Source of the DNA: an uncultured Eubacteriales bacterium | Lineage (GTDB): Bacteria; Bacillota; Clostridia; Oscillospirales; Oscillospiraceae | Reading direction: 5' to 3' | DNA: 40,240 nucleotides | NCBI GenBank assembly: GCA_902475435.1 | Contig: CABRZL010000013.1 | Coordinates: 1 to 40,240, forward strand | Part shown: positions 16,098 to 24,215 of the stretch, piece after piece | Position numbering within the stretch: the first letter of the stretch is position 1 | Layout: every line of letters begins with the position of its first letter | Translations under genes and position numbers: made by a program | The notes under the pieces: generated by a model | What the model saw: only the letters and a program-made list of their open reading frames with translations | What the model was told of the DNA's origin: nothing | Database searches by the model: none

Positions 16098-19000
16098 TTA
16101 AAACTGTTCGTTGTCAATCATATCCTGCGTAACAGGGGAATCCGGGCAAACACCAATGTTATAATCCCGATAAACCGCCATACCTGACCCTGCTGGAATC
16201 AGCTTGCCAATGATAACATTTTCTTTAAGCCCCTCCAATGGATCAACTTTCCCTTTGATCGCCGCATCGGTGAGAACTTTTGTAGTTTCTTGGAAAGATG
16301 CAGCAGACAAGAAAGATTCCGTGGCCAGAGACGCTTTGGTAATTCCCATAAGCACAAGGCTCCGAGTCGCAAGCTGTAACCCCTCTTCGCCTGCATCAAT
16401 CCGCTTCTGAATAGCGGCATTTGCATCCTCAAACTCAAACACATCAATCACGCTTCCCGTCAGAAGATCCGTATCTCCGGCATCCTCCACCTTGACCTTG
16501 CGCATCATCTGACGCACGATGATCTCAATATGTTTGTCGTTAATATCAACGCCCTGTTGACGATATACCGCCTGAACTTCCTGAATCAAATAGTTTTGAA
16601 CAGCCTCCAGACCGGAAATTCGCAGTACATCATGGGGGCTTAAAGAACCGTCAGTAATCCGATCGCCGCGTTTGACATAATCTCCATCCACCACACGAAG
16701 GCCCATGTTGTATGGAATCTGATACTGCTTCACTTCACCGTCATCCGCAGTAATCGTAACAGGACGATACGCGGTGCGATGGGACTCATCGATGGAGACT
16801 TTACCGGAAATCTCCGCCAACTGGCCCATTTTCTTGGGTTTACGAGCCTCAAACAGCTCCTCTACTCGGGGAAGGCCCTGGGTAATATCGTCCCCGGCAA
16901 CACCGCCAGTGTGGAACGTACGCATTGTGAGCTGTGTGCCAGGTTCACCAATGGATTGGGCCGCAATGATACCAACAGCTTCGCCCAAGTTCACCTCTTC
17001 AGAAGTAGCCAGGTTCATGCCATAGCATTTGGCGCATACGCCGCTGCGTGCTTTGCATCCCAAGACCGTACGAATCCGAACGGAGTGGATTCCATGGCTT
17101 TCCAGGATTTTCGCATCGTCATCCATCATCAAATGATCTTTGGAGATAATCACTTCCCCTGTAACGGGATCGCAGATATCCTCCAAAGGATAGCGTCCGC
17201 GAATCCGGTTTCCAAAGGTATCCACCACGGCACCCTTTTCCACAATCTCAGACACCTCAATGCCCTCGTTCGTACCGCAATCCTTTTGCCGAATGATGAT
17301 ATTCTGTGCTACATCTACCAGACGGCGGGTTAAATAACCGGAGTCCGCAGTACGCAGGGCGGTATCAGTCAAGCCCTTACGAGCGCCTCTGGAAGCAATA
17401 AAGTATTCCAATACGCTGAGGCCTTCACGGAAGTTGGATTTAATGGGAATTTCAATTGTCTTACCGGACGTATTCGCCATCAGACCGCGCATACCCGCCA
17501 GCTGACGAATCTGACTCATAGAACCACGAGCTCCGGAATCCGCCATCATATAAATGGGGTTAAATCGGCCCAAATTCTTTTGCAAGGCATCTGAAACCTG
17601 ATTTGTAGTATCTTCCCATTGCGCTACAGTTAAGCGATAACGTTCATCATTTGTGATAAAGCCGCGCTTATACTGACGATCGATCTTTACAACCTCTTTC
17701 TCTGCCTCAGCCACTAAAGTATACTTTGCTTCCGGAATGGTCATATCAGCGATAGAAACCGTCAGTGCCGCCAGAGTAGAATGCTTATATCCCAATGCCT
17801 TCACGTTGTCCAACATCTCAGTAGAAATGGTGAATCCGTGCTTTCGAATACACTTGTCAATGATGGCGGAAAGCTGCTTCTTACCTACGGTAAAACCTAC
17901 CTCCAGATCCAGGCATTTTTCCGGATCATTGCGGTCTACATAGCCCAAATCCTGGGGAATCGCATTATTAAAAATCAAGCGCCCTACTGTGGCATCAACA
18001 ACGCCACTGCGCATCTCGCCGTTTATCTCCCGGCTCATGCGAACTCTAATCGGCGAATGCAGTCCTACTACTTTTGCGTCATATGCTAGCATTGCCTCAT
18101 CCGGGGACGAGAACACCTTGCCCGTTCCTTCCTCTTCCCGAACAATGGTCAGGTAATAGGTACCCAGAATCATATCCTGCGTCGGCACCGTAACGGGCTG
18201 TCCATCTTGAGGCCGCAAGAGGTTGTTAGCCGAAAGCATCAAAACCCGGGCTTCTGCCTGTGCCTCGGTACTCAGCGGCACATGGATCGCCATCTGGTCA
18301 CCGTCAAAGTCTGCATTAAACGCCGTGCAGCACAAAGGATGCAGTTTCAGGGCACGGCCTTCAACCAGTACCGGTTCAAAGGCCTGGATTCCTAATCTGT
18401 GCAGTGTCGGCGCACGGTTGAGCATCACCGGACGATCCTTAATCACATATTCCAGGGCATCCCAAACCTCAGGCTTGCCTTTGTCAATCATCTTTTTTGC
18501 GGACTTGATATTGTTGGCAACCCCGTCCTCAACCAGCTTCTTCATAATGAAGGGCCGGAACAGCTCCAACGCCATTTCCTTCGGTACACCGCATTGATAA
18601 AGCTTCAGCTCTGGCCCAACTACAATAACAGAACGACCGGAGTAATCCACACGTTTACCAAGCAGATTCTGCCGGAAACGCCCCTGCTTGCCCTTAAGCA
18701 TATCCGAAAGGGACTTGAGCGCACGATTATTGGCGCCGGTAACGGCACGGCCCCGGCGGCCATTGTCAATGAGAGCATCAACCGCTTCCTGCAGCATGCG
18801 TTTTTCATTGCGGATAATGATATCCGGTGCAGAGAGCTGCATCAGCCGTTTCAGGCGATTATTGCGGTTAATGACGCGACGATATAGATCATTGAGATCT
18901 GAAGTAGCAAATCGTCCGCCATCCAGCTGAACCATGGGGCGAATTTCCGGTGGAATCACGGGAAGCACATCCATAATCATCCAGGACGGCTTGTTCCCGG

Positions 19001-19652
19001 ACTGACGGAACGCCTCTACTACTTCTAGCCGCTTAATAATCCGTAATTTTTTCTGACCAGAAGATCTTTTGAGTTCCGCCCGCAATGTTGCAGACAGCTC
19101 CTCCAAATCCAGTTCTTCCAGCAGTTCCTTCACAGCCTCTGCACCCATGCCGGCTTTAAAATCATCTTCATACTTTTCCCGCATATCGCGGTATTCTTTT
19201 TCCGTAAGGACCTGATATTTTTTGAGGGGGCAATCTCCGGGATCTATTACAATATAAGCCGCAAAATACAGCACCTTTTCCAGCACACGGGGACTCAAAT
19301 CTAAAATCAATCCCATACGGGAAGGGATCCCCTTAAAATACCAAATATGGCTTACAGGGGCGGCTAATTCAATATGCCCCATACGTTCCCGGCGAACCTT
19401 GCTTCTAGTAACCTCGACTCCACAGCGCTCGCAGATCTTACCCTTATAGCGAATCTTCTTATATTTTCCGCAATGGCACTCCCAGTCTTTTGTGGGACCA
19501 AAGATCTTTTCACAAAACAGTCCGTCGCGCTCCGGCTTAAGGGTTCGGTAGTTGATGGTTTCCGGCTTTTTTACTTCGCCGTAGGACCACGAACGAATCA
19601 TGTCCGGGGAAGCCATACCAATCTTAATGGCATCAAATGTTGCGTTGCTCAT
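16098..19652 (-). CDS. rpoC: DNA-directed RNA polymerase subunit beta'
   Basis: Beta' forms half of the RNA polymerase active-site cleft. At 1184 residues it is the compact Firmicutes form without the large proteobacterial insertion. The N-terminal zinc finger is C59-x-C61...C74-x2-C77. The catalytic magnesium motif NADFDGDQM is at 446-454. The second zinc site (CKARSGVCAKC) lies in the C-terminal third, and trigger-loop-type sequence (MRTFHTGGVAGDDITQGLPR) follows. The ATG is 17 bases after the rpoB stop, with SD AGGGGAGG overlapping the end of rpoB, so the two are one transcript. Confidence 0.99.
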   Translation of the reverse strand: MSNATFDAIKIGMASPDMIRSWSYGEVKKPETINYRTLKPERDGLFCEKIFGPTKDWECHCGKYKKIRYKGKICERCGVEVTRSKVRRERMGHIELAAPVSHIWYFKGIPSRMGLILDLSPRVLEKVLYFAAYIVIDPGDCPLKKYQVLTEKEYRDMREKYEDDFKAGMGAEAVKELLEELDLEELSATLRAELKRSSGQKKLRIIKRLEVVEAFRQSGNKPSWMIMDVLPVIPPEIRPMVQLDGGRFATSDLNDLYRRVINRNNRLKRLMQLSAPDIIIRNEKRMLQEAVDALIDNGRRGRAVTGANNRALKSLSDMLKGKQGRFRQNLLGKRVDYSGRSVIVVGPELKLYQCGVPKEMALELFRPFIMKKLVEDGVANNIKSAKKMIDKGKPEVWDALEYVIKDRPVMLNRAPTLHRLGIQAFEPVLVEGRALKLHPLCCTAFNADFDGDQMAIHVPLSTEAQAEARVLMLSANNLLRPQDGQPVTVPTQDMILGTYYLTIVREEEGTGKVFSSPDEAMLAYDAKVVGLHSPIRVRMSREINGEMRSGVVDATVGRLIFNNAIPQDLGYVDRNDPEKCLDLEVGFTVGKKQLSAIIDKCIRKHGFTISTEMLDNVKALGYKHSTLAALTVSIADMTIPEAKYTLVAEAEKEVVKIDRQYKRGFITNDERYRLTVAQWEDTTNQVSDALQKNLGRFNPIYMMADSGARGSMSQIRQLAGMRGLMANTSGKTIEIPIKSNFREGLSVLEYFIASRGARKGLTDTALRTADSGYLTRRLVDVAQNIIIRQKDCGTNEGIEVSEIVEKGAVVDTFGNRIRGRYPLEDICDPVTGEVIISKDHLMMDDDAKILESHGIHSVRIRTVLGCKARSGVCAKCYGMNLATSEEVNLGEAVGIIAAQSIGEPGTQLTMRTFHTGGVAGDDITQGLPRVEELFEARKPKKMGQLAEISGKVSIDESHRTAYRPVTITADDGEVKQYQIPYNMGLRVVDGDYVKRGDRITDGSLSPHDVLRISGLEAVQNYLIQEVQAVYRQQGVDINDKHIEIIVRQMMRKVKVEDAGDTDLLTGSVIDVFEFEDANAAIQKRIDAGEEGLQLATRSLVLMGITKASLATESFLSAASFQETTKVLTDAAIKGKVDPLEGLKENVIIGKLIPAGSGMAVYRDYNIGVCPDSPVTQDMIDNEQF

Positions 19653-19669
19653 GAATTACCTCCCCTTTC

Positions 19670-22600
19670 TTAAAAATCATCCTCACTGGTTTTTGCACCA
19701 GTGTCACTATAATCATTGTTGGTGACAAACTCTTCAATGGTATTGATAACTGCATCACCGTTTTCATCCTCAATGGCATATCCCTCTGCGTTGATTGTTG
19801 TGTCGTCATCCACCACATAGTTCTGCCTGGATTCTGCACTGTAGACGGTGGCATCATCATCGTCATCGTCCTTCAGCTCAATTTCCTCGCCATTTTTATC
19901 CAGCACCCGAATATCCAGACACAGGGACTGAAGCTCTTTCACCAAAACCTTAAAGGATTCCGGTACGCCAGGTTTGGGTACGTTATGCCCTTTTACAATT
20001 GCCTCATAGGTCTTAACACGACCGGTGACGTCGTCAGACTTCACTGTCAAAATTTCCTGGAGGGTATAAGCTGCACCATATGCCTCCAAGGCCCAAACTT
20101 CCATCTCGCCAAACCGCTGGCCACCGAATTGTGCCTTACCGCCCAGCGGCTGCTGCGTAACCAGACTGTAAGGGCCGGTAGAACGGGCATGGATTTTATC
20201 GTCTACCAAATGGTGGAGTTTCAGGAAGTAGACATATCCCACCGTAACACGGTTATCAAATTTTTCGCCAGTACGGCCATCATAGAGATCCGACTTTCCG
20301 TCCTCTGCCAAACCAGCTAACTTAAGGGATGCCGTAATATCTTTCTCATTGGCGCCGTCAAATACAGGCGTTGCAATTTTCCATCCCAAAGCATGCGCCG
20401 CATAGCCCAAATGCACATCCAGCACCTGTCCAATATTCATACGGGACGGCACACCCAATGGATTTAGGACGATATCCAGCGGCGTACCGTCTGGCAGGAA
20501 CGGCATATCTTCCTCAGGAAGGACCCGCGATACAACGCCCTTGTTTCCGTGGCGTCCGGCCATCTTATCGCCCACGGAGATCTTGCGCTTTTGTGCAATA
20601 TAGACTCGAACCACCATATTAACGCCGGGGCTCATTTCATCCCCGTTTTCACGAGAAAACCGTTTGACATCCACTACAATACCGCTTTCACCATGCGGCA
20701 CTTTCAGAGAGGTATCTCTTACTTCTCTGGCCTTTTCACCAAAAATGGCTCGAAGTAGGCGCTCCTCTGCGGTCAGCTCCGTTTCTCCCTTGGGGGTAAC
20801 TTTACCCACCAGATAGTCACCGGAATTAACCTCTGCGCCAATCCGAATAATACCATTTTCATCCAAGTCTTTTAATGTGTCATCGCCCACGTTGGGAATA
20901 TCACGAGTGATCTCCTCAGGCCCCAGCTTGGTGTCTCTGGATTCCGTCTCATGCTCCTCAATATGAATGGAAGTAAATACGTCTTCTCGAACCAGGCGTT
21001 CATTGAGCAGAATGGCGTCCTCATAGTTATAGCCTTCCCAGCTCATAAAACCAATCAGCACATTCTTACCCAGAGAAATCTCTCCATTTGAGCAAGAAGG
21101 TCCATCCGCAATCACTTCGCCTTTGGTAATCCGATCTCCGGCGTTAACGTTCGGCCGCTGATTTACGCAGGTGCCCTGGTTGCTGCGGGCAAACTTGGTA
21201 AGCTTATAATTGGCAGTCTCTCCGCTGTCATAACGAACCGAAATATCAGTGGCGCTGACTTTTGTAACCACGCCATCATCTTCTGCTACTACACAGACTT
21301 CAGAGTCCACAGCCGATTGATGTTCAATGCCGGTGGCAACAATCGGCGCCTCTGTGACCATCAGCGGTACCGCCTGACGCTGCATGTTAGCGCCCATCAG
21401 CGCCCGGTTTGCGTCATCGTTTTCCAAAAACGGAATGAACGAAGTTGCCACAGAAACCATCATCCGTGGGGATACGTCCATATAGTCGATCATATCTCGA
21501 TCGACCTCAATGATATCATCTCGATAACGACAAGTCACACGAGCATTTGCAAAATACCCATTTTCATCTAGGGGTTCTGTTGCCTGGCATATATAAGCCT
21601 CACTCTCGACATCTGCGGTGAGATACAGCACTTCATCGGTAACGCGATGATTTTCCTTGTCTACTTTCCGATATGGTGCAGTCAAGAACCCGTACTCATT
21701 GACTTCCGCATAGGAAGCCAGATAAGAAATCAATCCGATATTCGGGCCTTCTGGGCTTTCAATGGGACAAAGACGGCCGTAGTGACTATAGTGTACGTCT
21801 CGAACGTCAAACGACGCACGTTCCCGGCTCAAGCCGCCAGGCCCCAGAGCCGAAATACGGCGTTTATGGGTAAGTTCTGCCAACGGGTTGTTTTGATCCA
21901 TGAACTGGCTCAGCGGTGAGGATCCAAAGAACTCTTTGATGACCGCAGTTACAGGCCGAATATTGATCAGGGATTGTGGCGTCACCAGATCCAGGTCTTG
22001 CGTCGTCATACGCTCCCGAACTACACGCTCTAATCGGGAAAAGCCCACCCGGAATTGGTTTTGAAGCAACTCACCTACACAGCGCAGGCGGCGATTTCCA
22101 AGATGGTCGATATCATCTGTCGTTCCAATTCCATGAGCCAATGTCAAAAGATAGTTAATCGAGGCCAAAATGTCATCCCGTGTGATGTGTTTAGGCACCA
22201 GATCATTGGCACGCTCCCGGCAAGCTTCCTTGAGTTCGTCACCAGAGTAGTTCTCCATCAGTTCCTGAAGGATACGAAAATCCGCCCATTCCTGAATTCC
22301 CACTTCTTTGGGATCAAAATCCACAAAGTTTTTCATATCCACCATGTGATTGGAGAAGATGCGGACTTCCTGTCCTTCTACCAGAACTGTCGCCTCATTA
22401 ACGCCTCTATCCTGAATCTCCTGTGCCTGCTCTTTGGAAATCACTTCACCAGGCATTGCAAGAATTTCACCGGTCAGCGGATCGGCCACCGGCTGCGCCA
22501 GGGTTTGTCCGGCCAGGCGTTTGCTGAGCTGAAGCTTTTTGGTGAACTTATAACGGCCTACCCGGGAAACATCATACCGACGGGCGTCAAAGAACAGAGA

Positions 22601-23371
22601 CTCCAAATAGCTCTCTGCATTTTCTACTGTCGGCGGCTCCCCTGGACGGAGCTTTTTATAAATTTCCAGTAGGCTCTCCGCCTTGGTCTTACATGGATCT
22701 TTTTCAATCGTCGCTTTGAGGAAGGGATCTTCACCGTACATCTCAAAAATCTGTCCGTCGGATTCTACTCCCAGGGAACGGATTAAGCAGGTAATGGGCA
22801 ATTTACGGTTTTTATCAATGCGAACATAAAAGACCTTAGAAAGATCGGTTTCATATTCTAACCAAGCACCCCGATAGGGAATCACCGTAGCAGTGTACAC
22901 ATGGTTATCCGCCTTGTCCGCGGTATCGCCATAGTACATGCCAGGGCTTCTTACAATCTGAGAAACAATGACACGTTCTGCCCCGTTAATTACAAATGTA
23001 CCGCCCTGCGTCATCAGGGGGAAATCCCCCATGAAGATTTCCTGCTCCTTAATTTCGCCAGTTTCTTTATTCAGAAGGCGAACGCGAACTTTAATGGGCT
23101 TTGCATAGGTGGCATCCCGCTCACGGCATTCATCCACGGAATACTTTGGGGGTTCATTCATGGTAAAATCCAGAAAACTCAGTTCCAGATTTCCTGTATA
23201 ATCGGCAATTGTCCCCACATCCCGAAAGACCTCCTGCAAGCCGGTTTTCAGGAAATTGTCATACGACTCCTTCTGGATGCGAAGCATATTGGGCATCTTA
23301 AGAATCTCATCGTGCTTCTGATAAGACTTCCTAAGCGTTTTGCCATAGTATACATCTTTCACCATCGCCAT
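19670..23371 (-). CDS. rpoB: DNA-directed RNA polymerase subunit beta
   Basis: The beta subunit, 1233 residues. Conserved blocks include the rifampicin region (SQFMDQNNPLAELTHKRR), IESPEGPNIGLI, SWEGYNYEDAILLNERLV, KMAGRHGNKGVVS and the C-terminal GGKAQFGGQRFGEMEVWALE. In the rifampicin cluster the residue usually Gln (GSSQLSQ) is Pro486 here. The last 60 residues form an acidic tail (DDDDDD and several EE/DD runs). The start is taken at ATG 23371 from the VKDVYYGKT N-terminus, but no Shine-Dalgarno is correctly spaced; AAAGG is 15 bases away and fits a six-codon frame at 23379-23359 better. Two promoters lie upstream. Confidence 0.98.
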   Translation of the reverse strand: MAMVKDVYYGKTLRKSYQKHDEILKMPNMLRIQKESYDNFLKTGLQEVFRDVGTIADYTGNLELSFLDFTMNEPPKYSVDECRERDATYAKPIKVRVRLLNKETGEIKEQEIFMGDFPLMTQGGTFVINGAERVIVSQIVRSPGMYYGDTADKADNHVYTATVIPYRGAWLEYETDLSKVFYVRIDKNRKLPITCLIRSLGVESDGQIFEMYGEDPFLKATIEKDPCKTKAESLLEIYKKLRPGEPPTVENAESYLESLFFDARRYDVSRVGRYKFTKKLQLSKRLAGQTLAQPVADPLTGEILAMPGEVISKEQAQEIQDRGVNEATVLVEGQEVRIFSNHMVDMKNFVDFDPKEVGIQEWADFRILQELMENYSGDELKEACRERANDLVPKHITRDDILASINYLLTLAHGIGTTDDIDHLGNRRLRCVGELLQNQFRVGFSRLERVVRERMTTQDLDLVTPQSLINIRPVTAVIKEFFGSSPLSQFMDQNNPLAELTHKRRISALGPGGLSRERASFDVRDVHYSHYGRLCPIESPEGPNIGLISYLASYAEVNEYGFLTAPYRKVDKENHRVTDEVLYLTADVESEAYICQATEPLDENGYFANARVTCRYRDDIIEVDRDMIDYMDVSPRMMVSVATSFIPFLENDDANRALMGANMQRQAVPLMVTEAPIVATGIEHQSAVDSEVCVVAEDDGVVTKVSATDISVRYDSGETANYKLTKFARSNQGTCVNQRPNVNAGDRITKGEVIADGPSCSNGEISLGKNVLIGFMSWEGYNYEDAILLNERLVREDVFTSIHIEEHETESRDTKLGPEEITRDIPNVGDDTLKDLDENGIIRIGAEVNSGDYLVGKVTPKGETELTAEERLLRAIFGEKAREVRDTSLKVPHGESGIVVDVKRFSRENGDEMSPGVNMVVRVYIAQKRKISVGDKMAGRHGNKGVVSRVLPEEDMPFLPDGTPLDIVLNPLGVPSRMNIGQVLDVHLGYAAHALGWKIATPVFDGANEKDITASLKLAGLAEDGKSDLYDGRTGEKFDNRVTVGYVYFLKLHHLVDDKIHARSTGPYSLVTQQPLGGKAQFGGQRFGEMEVWALEAYGAAYTLQEILTVKSDDVTGRVKTYEAIVKGHNVPKPGVPESFKVLVKELQSLCLDIRVLDKNGEEIELKDDDDDDATVYSAESRQNYVVDDDTTINAEGYAIEDENGDAVINTIEEFVTNNDYSDTGAKTSEDDF

Positions 23372-23379
23372 TGAAACAT
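23359..23379 (-). other. six-codon frame overlapping the rpoB start
   Basis: On the minus strand ATG at 23379 begins a six-residue frame (MFQWRW) ending at TGA 23361-23359, which spans the rpoB ATG in another frame. AAAGG (23391 to 23387) is 7 bases before this ATG, a proper spacing. The rpoB ATG itself is 15 bases from it. It may set translation of rpoB by termination-reinitiation, or be chance. Confidence 0.3.
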
Positions 23380-23422
23380 CACACGACCTTTCTTACCCGG
23401 ATTGCCGGGAAAATCGCCAGGA

Positions 23423-23450
23423 AATTTAATACGCCCGGCAAAGTTGTCAA
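23423..23450 (-). promoter_or_regulatory. rpoB proximal promoter P2
   Basis: On the minus strand a perfect TTGACA (23450 to 23445) and TAAATT (23428 to 23423) are 16 bp apart. The start would be near 23416, leaving a leader of about 45 nt before rpoB. The -10 is only a 4/6 match. Confidence 0.55.
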
Positions 23451-23544
23451 TTTTTTATCGTGCCTATTGATTCTTTGCATTCCCTTATGCTACAATGCAA
23501 ATAGTCATGATGGGGTTGTATGCAAATCTCGACATGGCATATTA

Positions 23545-23559
23545 GGTAAACATTTTACC
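23545..23559. promoter_or_regulatory. palindrome over the rpoB P1 -10 element
   Basis: GGTAAA-CAT-TTTACC is a perfect 6-bp inverted repeat around a 3-bp centre, covering the P1 -10 and the expected start point. An outer pair, ATTAGG (23541-23546) and CCTAAT (23568-23573), extends the symmetry. It has the form of an operator; no regulator is identified. Confidence 0.4.
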
Positions 23560-23580
23560 GCATTCCGCCTAATTTGTCAA
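23552..23580 (-). promoter_or_regulatory. rpoB distal promoter P1
   Basis: On the minus strand TTGACA (23580 to 23575) and TAAAAT (23557 to 23552) are exactly 17 bp apart, close to consensus. The start would be near 23545, giving a leader of about 174 nt. The -35 overlaps, base for base but inverted, a plus-strand TTGTCA (23574-23579). Confidence 0.85.
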
Positions 23581-23601
23581 CCTTTTTCTTTATAATATAA
23601 A
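23574..23601 (+). promoter_or_regulatory. possible divergent promoter sharing the P1 -35
   Basis: TTGTCA (23574-23579) and TATAAA (23596-23601) are 16 bp apart on the plus strand, overlapping the inverted -35 of rpoB P1. A second plus-strand candidate, TTGATT (23467-23472) with TACAAT (23491-23496) at 18 bp, lies upstream. Either would produce RNA running into the terminator at 23612-23642, and no gene lies between. Confidence 0.35.
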
Positions 23602-23611
23602 TAATATGAGA

Positions 23612-23642
23612 GGACGTGCCGCATAGTCGGCGCGTCCTTTTT
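23612..23642 (+). terminator. orphan intrinsic terminator, plus strand
   Basis: GGACGTGCCG (23612-23621) pairs with CGGCGCGTCC (23628-23637, one G-U pair) around a 6-nt loop, followed by TTTTT. This is a textbook plus-strand terminator, yet no plus-strand gene precedes it; rpoB upstream runs the other way. It implies a short plus-strand RNA made inside the rpoB leader region. Confidence 0.8.
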
Positions 23643-23877
23643 GGAATGGTCAAAAACAAAAGCATCCCAATTAAATAAAATATCCAGATCAGAGCAAAAT
23701 AACTGCAAAGGCCGCAAACTCTTAATGCACGCAGAGCATTTCGCATCATCATCGATTCTCATTTTTGTTCGGCAGATTTATATAAAACTTCAAAAAATTA
23801 CAAATCATATCTTTCCGATTCCAGGGCAACAATATGGATGGTCAAAAGACCAGACAAAAAGAAGGAGATGTAATACA

Positions 23878-24072
23878 ATGAAGTCTAACAACAACGCAGT
23901 TGTGCCTGAGGCACGCGAAGCTCTGGACAAGTTCAAGATGGAGGCTGCCGCTGAAGTTGGTGTAAACCTCAAAGAAGGTTACAATGGCGATCTCACCTCC
24001 CGTGAGGCTGGTAGTGTCGGCGGCCAGATGGTCAAAAAGATGATCGAAGCTTACGAGCGCAGCATGAAGTAA
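23878..24072 (+). CDS. alpha/beta-type small acid-soluble spore protein
   Basis: These proteins coat DNA in the forespore, protect it from damage and are degraded at germination. The 64-residue protein matches the family: KFKMEAAAEVGVNL (18-31) spans the region of germination-protease cleavage (normally E-I-A; here E-A-A), followed by LTSREAGSVGGQMVKKMIEAY (39-59), the DNA-binding signature. The start is ATG 23878, with GAAGGAG 10 bases upstream; the frame is open further upstream but lacks SASP similarity there. It is monocistronic with a strong terminator. It shows that the organism is a spore former or descends from one. Confidence 0.95.
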   Translation: MKSNNNAVVPEAREALDKFKMEAAAEVGVNLKEGYNGDLTSREAGSVGGQMVKKMIEAYERSMK

Positions 24073-24086
24073 TTTCAATCTAAGGC

Positions 24087-24145
24087 ACGAGGCGGCGGCA
24101 AGCAGGCAACAGCCTGTTTACCGCCGTTTCGTCTTTTTATTTTAC
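24087..24145 (+). terminator. intrinsic terminator after the SASP gene
   Basis: A 21-position stem (24087-24107 with 24112-24132; three G-U pairs and one C-A mismatch) has a 4-nt AACA loop, followed by CTTTTTATTTT. Its T tract runs into the first Pho-box-like TTTACA of the next gene. Confidence 0.92.
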
Positions 24146-24194
24146 ATATTTTTTACATACAGGAACTTTGGTTTTTACGCAATCCTGCTATACT
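24141..24194 (+). promoter_or_regulatory. Pho-box-like repeats and promoter of the response-regulator gene
   Basis: TTTACA at 24141-24146 and 24152-24157 are 11 bp apart start to start, and TTTACG at 24174-24179 is a further 22 bp on, so all lie on one face of the helix. A TATACT -10 follows at 24189-24194, with a poor -35. Hexamers of TT(A/T/C)ACA type with about 5-bp spacers are the PhoP-binding sites known from Bacillus. This indicates autoregulation of the phoP-phoR-like pair. Confidence 0.65.
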
Positions 24195-24215
24195 AAATTT
24201 ATGAGGTGACAAATC

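Larger units (their letters stand above)
23372..23877. other. 506-bp rpoB/SASP divergent intergenic region
   Basis: No protein gene of convincing quality is seen here. The rpoB-proximal half holds two minus-strand promoters, a palindrome over the upstream -10, overlapping hairpins near the rpoB start, and plus-strand promoter-like sequences ending at an orphan terminator (23612-23642). The SASP-proximal half (23643-23877) is AT-rich. It contains a small GGTC/GACC hairpin (23841-23852) and the SASP ribosome-binding site. I could not find a convincing sigmaG-type promoter (CATNNTA with a suitable -35), although sigmaG control is expected for SASP genes. Confidence 0.6.

Noticed and set aside
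23555..23762. Minus-strand frames of 61-65 codons upstream of rpoB
   Set aside because: They cross the orphan terminator hairpin and the rpoB P1 promoter; no ribosome-binding site or domain.
23646..23847. Direct repeat ATGGTCAAAA (23646-23655 and 23838-23847)
   Set aside because: Ten bases, 192 bp apart, in AT-rich DNA with no mobile gene between; probably chance.
23641..23877. N-terminal extension of the SASP frame (79 extra codons)
   Set aside because: SASP similarity and a GAAGGAG site start at ATG 23878; the extension has no similarity and starts within the terminator tail.
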